Assembly (NCBI GenBank): GCA_937898195.1
Contig: CALEJD010000088.1
Span: 1 to 17,758 of the forward strand
Length of the DNA: 17,758 nt
Source of the DNA: an uncultured Clostridia bacterium
Lineage (GTDB): Bacteria; Bacillota; Clostridia; Oscillospirales; Acutalibacteraceae
Reading direction: 5' to 3'
Shown here: in pieces, positions 1 to 6,527 of the stretch
How the letters are laid out: each line of letters starts with the position of its first letter
Position numbering within the stretch: position 1 is the stretch's first letter
Position numbers and translations under genes: made by a program
The notes under the pieces: generated by a model
The model's database searches: none
Seen by the model: the letters and a program-made list of their open reading frames with translations, nothing else
Told to the model about the DNA's origin: nothing

Positions 1-11
1 CACAAGGAGAA

Positions 12-437
12 TCAGTCTACTACAGTAACGCCCATGCTACGTGCTGTACCTGCAACCATGCTCATTGCAGTTTCAATTGTTGCAGCGTTAAGGTCGGGCA
101 TTTTCTGCTCAGCGATTTTTCTAATCTGCTCTTTTGTGATTGTAGCTACCTTTGTTTTGTTAGGCACACCTGAACCACTCTCAATTCCGCATGCTTTCTT
201 AATAAGAACTGCTGCAGGTGGAGTCTTTGTTACGAATGTAAATGTACGGTCTGCATAAACTGTGATAACAACTGGGATAATAAGACCCATGTCGTTCTTT
301 GTGCGTTCATTGAATTCCTTTGTGAACGCCATAATGTTAACACCATGTTGACCAAGCGCAGGACCAACAGGTGGTGCTGGTGTTGCTTTACCAGCAGGGA
401 TTTGAAGCTTAATAAAGCCTACTACTTTTTGAGCCAT
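12..437 (-). CDS. rplK: 50S ribosomal protein L11
   Basis: Ribosomal protein L11 of the GTPase-associated centre of the large subunit. It binds 23S rRNA helices 43/44 and contacts elongation factors. The 141-residue product has the usual family length. The N-terminal part shows the proline-rich conserved segment (KLQIPAGKATPAPPVGPALG) and the C-terminal RNA-binding half runs through TKEQIRKIAEQKMPDLNA to GTARSMGV. The reading frame stays open to 545, but the true start is the ATG at 437: it lies 9 bases after GGAGGTG and gives the canonical start MAQKVVGFIKLQ. It is the last complete gene of the rpmG-secE-nusG-rplK operon. rplA would be expected next, beyond base 1. The leader just upstream carries an L1-binding mimic, which suggests translational feedback by L1. 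Confidence 0.98.
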   Translation of the reverse strand: MAQKVVGFIKLQIPAGKATPAPPVGPALGQHGVNIMAFTKEFNERTKNDMGLIIPVVITVYADRTFTFVTKTPPAAVLIKKACGIESGSGVPNKTKVATITKEQIRKIAEQKMPDLNAATIETAMSMVAGTARSMGVTVVD

Positions 438-456
438 TTTTAGCACCTCCAAAATT

Positions 457-497
457 CGTGGTATGGCGGAACAGACAGCTCTTCTGCTCCTCCCACG
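457..497 (-). promoter_or_regulatory. L1-binding leader element (23S rRNA mimic) upstream of rplK
   Basis: On the minus strand the leader has an outer stem CGTGG (497-493) / CCACG (461-457), an internal loop GA (492-491) / GCCATA (467-462), and an upper 8-bp stem (490-483 / 475-468, one G-U) with a 7-base loop. The conserved parts GTGGGAGG and ATACCAC are the two strands of the L1 stalk base in 23S rRNA. Ribosomal protein L1 is known to repress the L11-L1 operon by binding such a mimic. The element ends about 20 bases before the rplK start. The assignment is by motif and fold only. Confidence 0.75.
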
Positions 498-536
498 ACG
501 CTTTGACAAAAGCGTCATAAAAAGCGTAATTACGCT
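497..536 (-). promoter_or_regulatory. Two tandem hairpins in the nusG-rplK leader
   Basis: Between nusG and the L1-site mimic lie a perfect 14-base palindrome (523-536, AGCGTAATTACGCT) followed on the minus strand by TTTTTA, and a hairpin GACGCTTT-TGTC-AAAGCGTC (516-497). The first looks like a weak intrinsic terminator. The 3' arm of the second (AAAGCGT) can also pair with the ACGCTTT at the end of the first, so alternative folds are possible. It could be an attenuator or a processing site. Function is not known. Confidence 0.5.
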
Positions 537-554
537 AATTACCAAATTAATAAA

Positions 555-1112
555 TTAGTCTTCGACCTTTTCTACTTGGTCGAGTTCAAGGTCGACAGGA
601 GTTTCTCTGCCGAGCATTGAAATTACTACGCATACTGAGTTGTTGTCGATATCAAGTTCACGAACAACACCCATAATGCCTTCAAATGCACCGTCGATAA
701 TTGTAACCATATCGCCGATTTCATAGTTGATTTCGATGATTTTCTTTTCAACGCCCATAGCATAAACTTCAGCCTCTGTGAGAGGAACTGGTTTGCTTTC
801 TGGACCAACGAATCCTGTAACACCACGAGTGTTGCGGATTACATACCATGTATCATCTGTCATTTCAAGGTCGCCTGTTTCTTCGTTTTCAAAAACTGCA
901 ACCTTAACCATTACATAACCTGGGAAGATTTTTCTTTCAACTTCTTTTTTCTGCTCGTCCTTAATTTCAGTAACGATTTCTGTGGGAACTTTAACCTCTA
1001 AAATTAAGTCGTGCATTTTACGGTTTTCAACAATCTTTTCAATGTTTGTTGCAACCTTGTTTTCATAACCTGAATAAGTATGAACTACATACCATTTGGA
1101 GATTTCTGCCAT
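555..1112 (-). CDS. nusG: Transcription termination/antitermination protein NusG
   Basis: NusG binds RNA polymerase and links it to Rho or to ribosomal protein S10. The 185-residue product has the NGN domain from residue 5 (KWYVVHTYSGYENKVATNIE), the core element RKIFPGYVMVK at about 60-70, and the TRGVTGFVG segment at 95-103. It ends with a KOW domain at about 130-165 (EIGDMVTIIDGAFEGIMGVV). Length and domain order are normal for the family. The ATG at 1112 follows AAGGAG at good spacing. It is third in the operon, 18 bases after secE, and is followed by a 117-base structured leader before rplK. Confidence 0.98.
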   Translation of the reverse strand: MAEISKWYVVHTYSGYENKVATNIEKIVENRKMHDLILEVKVPTEIVTEIKDEQKKEVERKIFPGYVMVKVAVFENEETGDLEMTDDTWYVIRNTRGVTGFVGPESKPVPLTEAEVYAMGVEKKIIEINYEIGDMVTIIDGAFEGIMGVVRELDIDNNSVCVVISMLGRETPVDLELDQVEKVED

Positions 1113-1130
1113 AACTTAATCTCCTTTCGA

Positions 1131-1472
1131 TTATTTCATTAAAAACAAGCTAATCATATTTGCTGCCTTTGTTGTTTCAGTAACTTCTTCTTTTGAAGCA
1201 AGTCCTACTAAAGCATCAATGATTGCTGCAAGACCTTGGTCAACTGCAAGAATTGCGATACCAACAATTGCAACGACAACAATAACAACCAATGAATTGT
1301 TAAGAACTGTTTTTCCGGATGGCCATGTAACCTTTTTGCACTCACCCTTAAAGTCTTTGAAGAACTTTTTGATTGCTGGACCAATTTTCTTTAAAGGATT
1401 TTCCTTTTTCTTGCCAGCATCCTTTTTCTTCTCAACTACTTCGGCAGTGGTCTTTTCTTTCTTGTCAGACAT
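1131..1472 (-). CDS. secE: Preprotein translocase subunit SecE
   Basis: SecE is the small stabilising subunit of the SecYEG translocon in the cytoplasmic membrane. The 113-residue protein has a lysine-rich cytosolic N-terminus (1-35), the conserved amphipathic segment FFKDFKGECKKVTWPSGK (37-54), and a single hydrophobic transmembrane helix at about 59-78. The VTWP motif is diagnostic. About 22 residues follow the usual end of the family, a hydrophilic stretch closing with the hydrophobic MISLFLMK, which is slightly longer than the common short form. The start ATG (1472) has GGAGG upstream, just after the rpmG stop codon. The secE-nusG-rplK order is the standard bacterial arrangement. Confidence 0.95.
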   Translation of the reverse strand: MSDKKEKTTAEVVEKKKDAGKKKENPLKKIGPAIKKFFKDFKGECKKVTWPSGKTVLNNSLVVIVVVAIVGIAILAVDQGLAAIIDALVGLASKEEVTETTKAANMISLFLMK

Positions 1473-1488
1473 TTCACTAACCTCCGAA

Positions 1489-1638
1489 TTACTTTGTTTC
1501 CCTATGAAGAGTGTGTTTCTTGCAGAATCTGCAATACTTGTTCATTTCCATTCTGTCGGGAGTGTTCTTCTTGTTTTTCTTTGTGTTGTAGTTTCGCTGT
1601 TTGCACTCTGTGCAAGCTAATGTGATTTTTACTCTCAT
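1489..1638 (-). CDS. rpmG: 50S ribosomal protein L33
   Basis: A 49-residue ribosomal protein L33 beginning MRVKITLACTECKQRNYNT. Two CxxC pairs (C9/C12 and C36/C39) form the zinc ribbon of the zinc-binding L33 type. The basic middle KKNKKNTPDRMEMNKYC is typical. The ATG at 1638 is preceded by GGAGGTGCC at good spacing. It is the first gene of the rpmG-secE-nusG-rplK operon, with the secE ribosome site directly after its TAA, and this order is common in Firmicutes. A longer open frame overlaps it in another register but does not encode a recognisable protein. Confidence 0.97.
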   Translation of the reverse strand: MRVKITLACTECKQRNYNTKKNKKNTPDRMEMNKYCRFCKKHTLHRETK

Positions 1639-1741
1639 TTTTCGGCACCTCCGTTAATGTGTTATCTGAAAAATCAGCAGATAACTTTGTATAGCCTGCC
1701 TCGTAAAAATGGGCACAAAAATAAAGCCCTCTTTCTCGAGG
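1639..1741 (-). promoter_or_regulatory. rpmG operon 5' untranslated region with two hairpins
   Basis: The roughly 100-base leader between the predicted start site and rpmG has a stem GTTATCTG / CAGATAAC (1685-1678 / 1668-1661) and a smaller GGGC / GCCC hairpin (1729-1726 / 1714-1711). Neither is followed by a long U run, so they are probably not simple terminators. No known riboswitch is recognised. Confidence 0.4.
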
Positions 1742-1748
1742 TACGGGT

Positions 1749-1777
1749 ATTTTAGCATACTTGTCAATATATGTCAA
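1749..1777 (-). promoter_or_regulatory. Sigma-A promoter of rpmG-secE-nusG-rplK
   Basis: On the minus strand a perfect -35 TTGACA (1777-1772), a 17-base spacer and -10 TAAAAT (1754-1749) precede rpmG. The predicted start site is near 1742. From here to 1907 the plus strand holds only AT-rich spacer between two divergent promoters. Confidence 0.85.
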
Positions 1778-1907
1778 GTGATTTCGCAAAGTTTTTATTG
1801 CTAAAAATCAGGTTCCTGTTTTATGCGAAAAAATGCTTAAATATAATGTATATTGCTTTATCAATATTATATAAATTGACAAAACTGATTTTTTTATAGT
1901 TTTTGTG

Positions 1908-1936
1908 TTGACTGGAATTTGCTTTTATGATAAAAT
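1908..1936 (+). promoter_or_regulatory. Sigma-A promoter of the 37-codon mini-gene
   Basis: -35 TTGACT (1908-1913), 17-base spacer, -10 TAAAAT (1931-1936) with an extended-minus-10 TG at 1928-1929. The predicted start site is near 1943, about 24 bases before the ATG. Confidence 0.8.
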
Positions 1937-1966
1937 TTCAAAGATAAATCGAAGGAGGTAATAACA

Positions 1967-2080
1967 ATGTTTAATCTTTACACTTGCAAACAGAAAAACA
2001 TTGGTATCGCTATTCCATCTTCTATCGGTTGTTCACAAAAAACAATCGGTATTGTTTCTAATTCTTATTTTGCTTTTTAA
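1967..2080 (+). CDS. Orphan 37-residue peptide with an internal CxQKxIGI repeat
   Basis: A short ORF starting MFNLYTCKQKNIGIAIP and ending SNSYFAF. No family is recognised. Translation is supported by a perfect Shine-Dalgarno (AAGGAGGT, 1952-1959) seven bases before the ATG, a consensus promoter upstream, and an intrinsic terminator whose stem begins in the stop codon. The peptide contains two copies of C-x-Q-K-x-I-G-I with a 15-residue period (C7-I14 and C22-I29), followed by A/V and a serine, so it appears to be an internal duplication. There is no signal peptide or clear transmembrane helix and no arginine. It could be a modified-peptide precursor, a small regulator or toxin, or a leader peptide. 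The downstream carA has its own promoter, which argues against a simple leader role. Confidence 0.6.
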   Translation: MFNLYTCKQKNIGIAIPSSIGCSQKTIGIVSNSYFAF

Positions 2081-2107
2081 CGACGGATTTACCGTCGTTA
2101 TTTTTTT
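2079..2107 (+). terminator. Intrinsic terminator of the mini-gene
   Basis: Stem AACGACGG / CCGTCGTT (2079-2086 / 2092-2099), 5-base loop, then A and seven T. The first two stem bases are the last two of the preceding TAA stop codon, so a ribosome at the stop would mask the stem. Confidence 0.9.
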
Positions 2108-2118
2108 GTAAATTTTTA

Positions 2119-2147
2119 TTGAACTGTATAAAATAATATAGTATAAT
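2119..2147 (+). promoter_or_regulatory. carAB promoter
   Basis: -35 TTGAAC (2119-2124), 17-base spacer, perfect -10 TATAAT (2142-2147). Start site near 2154, about 30 bases before carA. There is no room for a PyrR-type attenuator in the leader and none is seen. Confidence 0.75.
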
Positions 2148-2183
2148 AATTAGTTGAAATAAATTGAAAGGCTGGTGTGAATT

Positions 2184-3227
2184 TTGAAAGCGTATTTAAT
2201 GCTTGAAAACGGCGCAGTCTATGAAGGACAAGCTGCCGGAAAATTCAAAGAAACTGTATTTGAAGCAATCTTCAACACATCAATGACCGGATATGTTGAA
2301 ATGCTCTCTGACCCATCAAACGCAGGTTTGGGTATTATTATGACATACCCGCTCATTGGTAACTATGGCGTTTGTCTTGAGGACATGGAAAGTGACAAGC
2401 TCTACCCTGCTGCACTTTTAGTTCACGAGCTCTGTGACACTCCATCAAACTTCAGAAATGAAATGACTCTTGAAGATTTTCTTGTAAAGTATGATATTCC
2501 TTGTGTAACAGGACTTGATAACCGCGCGATTGTTATGAACATTCGTGAAAACGGCGCTATGAAAGCAATTATCACAGATGATATTTCTGACAAAGATGCA
2601 CTTCTTAACAAAATCAAGGCCTTTGAAATCAAGAATGAATATAAAGGTGTCGACGAAAAGATTTCTGACGAAGGCGTTAAGATTGTATTCATCGACCTTG
2701 GTGCAAGAAAGAGTTTTGCAAACGCTTTTGCGCAGCGTGGTTATGCTGTTACTAAACTCGGTGCACTCAATGCAGAAGAAATTCTTGCAAATGGTTTTGA
2801 CGGCGTTGTAATCAGTAACGGTGTTGAAGACCACGATGCATTTGCTGACACAATCGAAGAAATAAAGAAACTTATGGATAAAAATATGCCAATTTTTGCA
2901 ATCGGTCTCGGTCACCAGCTCGTTGCCCTTGCAAATGGTGGTAAGGTAGAAAAAATGCTTCACGGTCATAGAGGTTGCAACTACCCTGTAAGATTCAATG
3001 ATAAAGACAAGACATATATTACAGCACATAATCACGGTTTTGCAGTTACAGAAGCTCCTGCAAACGCAGATGTGCTTTGCATAAATGTTAATGACAAGAC
3101 AATTGAAGGACTTAAATACAACGATAAACCTGTTATGTCAGTTCAGTTTATTCCTGACACAGTTAAAGGTCCTAATACTGCTTTCTTGTTTGAAGATTTC
3201 AAAAATTTGATTAAGGAGGGCAAATAA
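2184..3227 (+). CDS. carA: Carbamoyl phosphate synthase small subunit, glutaminase triad lost
   Basis: CarA normally hydrolyses glutamine and channels ammonia to CarB. The 347-residue product has the CarA N-terminal domain (GAVYEGQ, FNTSMTGYVEMLSDPS, TYPLIGNYGV, then LDNRAIVMNIRENGAMKAII near 111-130) and a class I GATase fold from about 165. The catalytic elbow, normally GICLGHQ, reads AIGLGHQ, so the nucleophile Cys (C269 in E. coli) is Gly241 (codon GGT, 2904-2906). The normal HPE motif (H353/E355) reads IPD, giving Ile323 and Asp325. The SNGPGDP loop reads SNGVEDHD. The frame is intact and other family residues are conserved, so this is not decay. The start is a TTG giving the canonical MKAYL. 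carB follows one base after the stop. Prediction: a structural, ammonia-dependent CarA, analogous to vertebrate CPS1 where Cys is replaced. Confidence 0.95.
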   Translation: MKAYLMLENGAVYEGQAAGKFKETVFEAIFNTSMTGYVEMLSDPSNAGLGIIMTYPLIGNYGVCLEDMESDKLYPAALLVHELCDTPSNFRNEMTLEDFLVKYDIPCVTGLDNRAIVMNIRENGAMKAIITDDISDKDALLNKIKAFEIKNEYKGVDEKISDEGVKIVFIDLGARKSFANAFAQRGYAVTKLGALNAEEILANGFDGVVISNGVEDHDAFADTIEEIKKLMDKNMPIFAIGLGHQLVALANGGKVEKMLHGHRGCNYPVRFNDKDKTYITAHNHGFAVTEAPANADVLCINVNDKTIEGLKYNDKPVMSVQFIPDTVKGPNTAFLFEDFKNLIKEGK

Positions 3228-3228
3228 G

Positions 3229-6200
3229 ATGTTGGATAAAAGCATTAAAAAGGTAATGGTTATCGGCTCTGGTCCAATTATTATCGGTCAGGCTGCTGAA
3301 TTTGACTATGCCGGCACTCAGGCTTGTCGCTCTCTTAAAGAAGAAGGCGTTGAAGTTGTTCTTGTAAACTCTAACCCTGCTACTATCATGACTGATGGAG
3401 ATATTGCAGATAAGGTTTATATTGAACCACTTACAATCCCTACACTCACAAAGATTATTGAAAAAGAAAAGCCAGACTCACTTCTCCCCTCTCTTGGTGG
3501 ACAGACAGGTCTTAACCTTGCAATGGAATTAAATGAGTTAGGAATCTTAAAAGAAAATAATGTTCGTCTTATCGGTATCAATGCCGAATCAATCAAAAAG
3601 GCTGAAGACAGACAGGAATTCAAAGACACAATGGAAGCTATCGGCGAACCTTGTATTGAATCTCTCGTTGTTGAAACAGTTGAAGATGCTCTTGAGTTCT
3701 CTGCTAAGATTGGTTACCCTGTTATTGTTCGTCCTGCATACACACTTGGTGGTACAGGTGGTGGTATTGCTTATGACGAAGCACAACTTCACGAAATTGC
3801 ATCAAACGGTATCCGTCTTTCACGTGTAAATCAGGTTCTTATTGAAAAATGTATTTCAGGTTGGAAGGAAATCGAGTTTGAAACAATGCGTGACTCAAAG
3901 GGTAACTGCATTACAATCTGTTCAATGGAAAATATGGACCCTGTTGGTATTCATACAGGTGACTCAATCGTTGTTGCTCCTGCACAGACACTTATGGATA
4001 AAGAGTATTCAATGCTTCGTAATGCTGCTCTCAACATTATTGATGCTCTTGATATTCAGGGTGGTTGTAACGTTCAGTTTGCACTTCACCCAACATCATT
4101 CAAATATGCAGTTATCGAAGTTAACCCTCGCGTTTCTCGCTCATCTGCGCTTGCATCTAAAGCAACAGGTTTCCCAATAGCACGAGTTGCATCAAAAATC
4201 GCTCTCGGTTTGGGTCTTGACGAAATTCCTAATGCTGTTACAGGCAAGACATTTGCATCATTTGAACCTACAATCGACTATATCGTATGTAAGTTCCCAA
4301 AATGGCCATTCGATAAGTTTGTTACTGCTAAAAAGACACTTGGCACACAGATGAAGGCAACTGGTGAAGTAATGTCTATTGCACGTACATTTGAAGCAGC
4401 ACTTCACAAATCACTTCACTCACTTGAAGAAAACAAAGAGTCACTTCTTCTCGACTCACTTATGGAAATGAGCAAAGAAGAAGTTCACGAGCAACTTTAT
4501 AATGTTGACAATATGCGTGTATATGCTATCGCAGTTGCAATCTATAAGGGTATTTCACTTGAAGAAATCCACGACATCACAAAGATTGATATGTGGTTCT
4601 TAAATAAAATCAAAAACATTGTTGAGATGGAAAAAGTTCTCAAATCAGGAAAATGCGACAGAGATACACTTTTCGCAGCTAAAAAGATGGGCTTTACTGA
4701 CAATGTTATTGCAAAGAATGTTGGTACAACAAAGAGTGCTATCAAGCACATGAGAAAACTTTGGGATATTATGCCATCTTTCTCAATCGTTGATACTTGT
4801 GCTGCTGAATTTAAGGCGCAGACACCATACTACTATTCAGACTACGGTATCGCAAACGAAGTTAATCCAAAAACTGATAAAAAGAAAATTATGGTTCTTG
4901 GTTCTGGTCCTATCCGTATCGGTCAGGGTGTTGAATTTGACTACTGTTCAGTTCATTCAGTTTGGGCACTCAAAAAAGCAGGTTGTGAAGCAATTATCGT
5001 AAACAACAACCCTGAAACAGTTTCAACTGACTTTGACGTTTCAGATAAACTTTATTTCGAGCCACTCACACCTGAATATGTTACAAGCATTGTTGAACTT
5101 GAAAATCCTGACGGTGCTATTGTTCAGTTTGGTGGACAAACTGCTATTAAACTCACAAAAACTCTTAATGATTTAGGTGTTAAGATTCTTGGTACTGATG
5201 CAGACCACGTTGACGCTGCTGAAGACAGAGAAAGATTTGACGAAATTCTTGAATTCTGTGATATTGCTCGTCCAAAGGGACAGACAGTATTCACAACACA
5301 AGAAGCTATTGCAGCTGCACACTCACTTGGCTACCCTGTTCTTGTTCGTCCAAGCTATGTTCTTGGTGGACAAGGTATGCAGATTGCTGCAAGTGATGAA
5401 GATATTGTTGAATTTATGGATATTATCACAAGAACAATCCCTGACCTTTCAGAACACCCTGTTCTTGTTGACAAATACCTTATGGGTCAAGAAGTTGAAG
5501 TTGACGCTATCTGCGACGGTAAAGATATTCTTATCCCTGGTATTATGGAACACATTGACCGTGCAGGTATTCACTCAGGTGACTCAATCTCAGTTTATCC
5601 TGCAGTTACACTCTCACCTAAAGTACAGAAAACTATTGTTGATTATACAAAGAGACTTGCATCTGCATTGCATGTTATCGGTATGATGAACATACAGTTT
5701 ATTGTGCTTCGTGAAACAGTTTATATTATCGAAGTTAACCCTCGTTCTTCAAGAACTGTTCCTTATATCTCAAAGGTTACGGGTATTCCTGCAATCAGTC
5801 TTGCAACAAGAGCAATGCTCGGTGAAAGAATTGCTGATATGGGATATGGTACAGGACTTTACAAGAACAGCGGTTATTATGCAATTAAACTTCCTGTATT
5901 CTCATTCGAAAAGATTATCGGTGCTGACACTTCATTAGGTCCTGAAATGAAGTCAACCGGTGAAGTTCTCGGTATTTCAACAGACTACAACGAAGCTCTT
6001 CTCAAAGCCTTTGAAGGTGGCGGAGTTTCAATGCCTAAGAACGCAAAAATCGTTGTTACTGTTCGCGATAAAGACAAGGCAGAAATTGGTGAAATGCTTA
6101 AAGAATTCAAGGATTCTGAATTTGAATTCTATGCAACACCTGGTACTTGCAAGGTTATTCGTGAAGCAGGAATCGAATGTAAAGAAGTTAATCCACTTAC

Positions 6201-6444
6201 AGGCACATCACCTAACATTATGGATATGCTTCAAAATGGTGAAGTTTCACTCATTATCAACACACCAACACACGGACGTCTTGCAGACCGTGACGGCTTC
6301 AAACTTCGTCGTTTGGCAGTTGAATCAGGTACATCTTGTCTAACATCTCTTGATGCTGCACTCAGCGTTATGAGAAGTACATTCATTGTTCCTGACGGTA
6401 AAATGAGTCTTACTGACATTGCAACACTTAAAATAAATAATTAA
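3229..6444 (+). CDS. carB: Carbamoyl phosphate synthase large subunit
   Basis: CarB makes carbamoyl phosphate from bicarbonate, ammonia and two ATP for arginine and pyrimidine synthesis. The 1071 residues match the family length. The carboxyphosphate half (1-400) starts KKVMVIGSGPIIIGQAAEFDYAG, with the ATP-grasp segment VRPAYTLGGTGGGIA and VNPRVSRSSALASKATG. An oligomerisation region follows. The carbamoyl-phosphate half starts near 551 (MVLGSGPIRIGQGVEFDY) with VRPSYVLGGQGM and EVNPRSSRTVPYISKVTG. The MGS-like regulatory domain covers about 940-1071. Both ATP-grasp halves look intact. The start ATG is one base after carA, with AAGGAGG inside the carA end, so the two are translationally coupled. 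With the altered CarA, CarB would have to take free ammonia. Confidence 0.98.
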   Translation: MLDKSIKKVMVIGSGPIIIGQAAEFDYAGTQACRSLKEEGVEVVLVNSNPATIMTDGDIADKVYIEPLTIPTLTKIIEKEKPDSLLPSLGGQTGLNLAMELNELGILKENNVRLIGINAESIKKAEDRQEFKDTMEAIGEPCIESLVVETVEDALEFSAKIGYPVIVRPAYTLGGTGGGIAYDEAQLHEIASNGIRLSRVNQVLIEKCISGWKEIEFETMRDSKGNCITICSMENMDPVGIHTGDSIVVAPAQTLMDKEYSMLRNAALNIIDALDIQGGCNVQFALHPTSFKYAVIEVNPRVSRSSALASKATGFPIARVASKIALGLGLDEIPNAVTGKTFASFEPTIDYIVCKFPKWPFDKFVTAKKTLGTQMKATGEVMSIARTFEAALHKSLHSLEENKESLLLDSLMEMSKEEVHEQLYNVDNMRVYAIAVAIYKGISLEEIHDITKIDMWFLNKIKNIVEMEKVLKSGKCDRDTLFAAKKMGFTDNVIAKNVGTTKSAIKHMRKLWDIMPSFSIVDTCAAEFKAQTPYYYSDYGIANEVNPKTDKKKIMVLGSGPIRIGQGVEFDYCSVHSVWALKKAGCEAIIVNNNPETVSTDFDVSDKLYFEPLTPEYVTSIVELENPDGAIVQFGGQTAIKLTKTLNDLGVKILGTDADHVDAAEDRERFDEILEFCDIARPKGQTVFTTQEAIAAAHSLGYPVLVRPSYVLGGQGMQIAASDEDIVEFMDIITRTIPDLSEHPVLVDKYLMGQEVEVDAICDGKDILIPGIMEHIDRAGIHSGDSISVYPAVTLSPKVQKTIVDYTKRLASALHVIGMMNIQFIVLRETVYIIEVNPRSSRTVPYISKVTGIPAISLATRAMLGERIADMGYGTGLYKNSGYYAIKLPVFSFEKIIGADTSLGPEMKSTGEVLGISTDYNEALLKAFEGGGVSMPKNAKIVVTVRDKDKAEIGEMLKEFKDSEFEFYATPGTCKVIREAGIECKEVNPLTGTSPNIMDMLQNGEVSLIINTPTHGRLADRDGFKLRRLAVESGTSCLTSLDAALSVMRSTFIVPDGKMSLTDIATLKINN

Positions 6445-6465
6445 CATAAATCATATAATTAAACA

Positions 6466-6502
6466 GAAATGTTGAAATGGGCAAAACTCATTTCAACTTT
6501 CT
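6466..6502 (+). terminator. Hairpin between carB and the hydrolase gene
   Basis: Stem GTTGAAATG / CATTTCAAC (6471-6479 / 6489-6497), extended outward by AGAAA / TTTCT across one bulged T. There is no long T run after it, so it may be a weak terminator or an mRNA stabilising structure separating carAB from the next gene. Confidence 0.45.
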
Positions 6503-6527
6503 GCATTATTATTTGGAGATGTTTGTT

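Noticed and set aside
438..545. N-terminal extension of rplK to an upstream start at 545
   Set aside because: The added 36 residues are basic and unlike any L11, and the stretch is the structured RNA leader. The ATG at 437 has the GGAGG site.
1502..1789. 95-codon minus-strand frame over rpmG and its leader
   Set aside because: It overlaps rpmG in another register, crosses the promoter, and has no recognisable protein or ribosome site.
2445..3035. 196-codon frame antisense to carA
   Set aside because: It is a shadow of the carA codon pattern, with low-complexity hydrophobic and Cys-rich content and no ribosome site.
2904..3152. CarA triad changes as sequencing error or pseudogene
   Set aside because: Three catalytic residues and a separate loop are changed by in-frame substitutions while the frame and other conserved motifs are intact. 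Random error or decay would not look like this.
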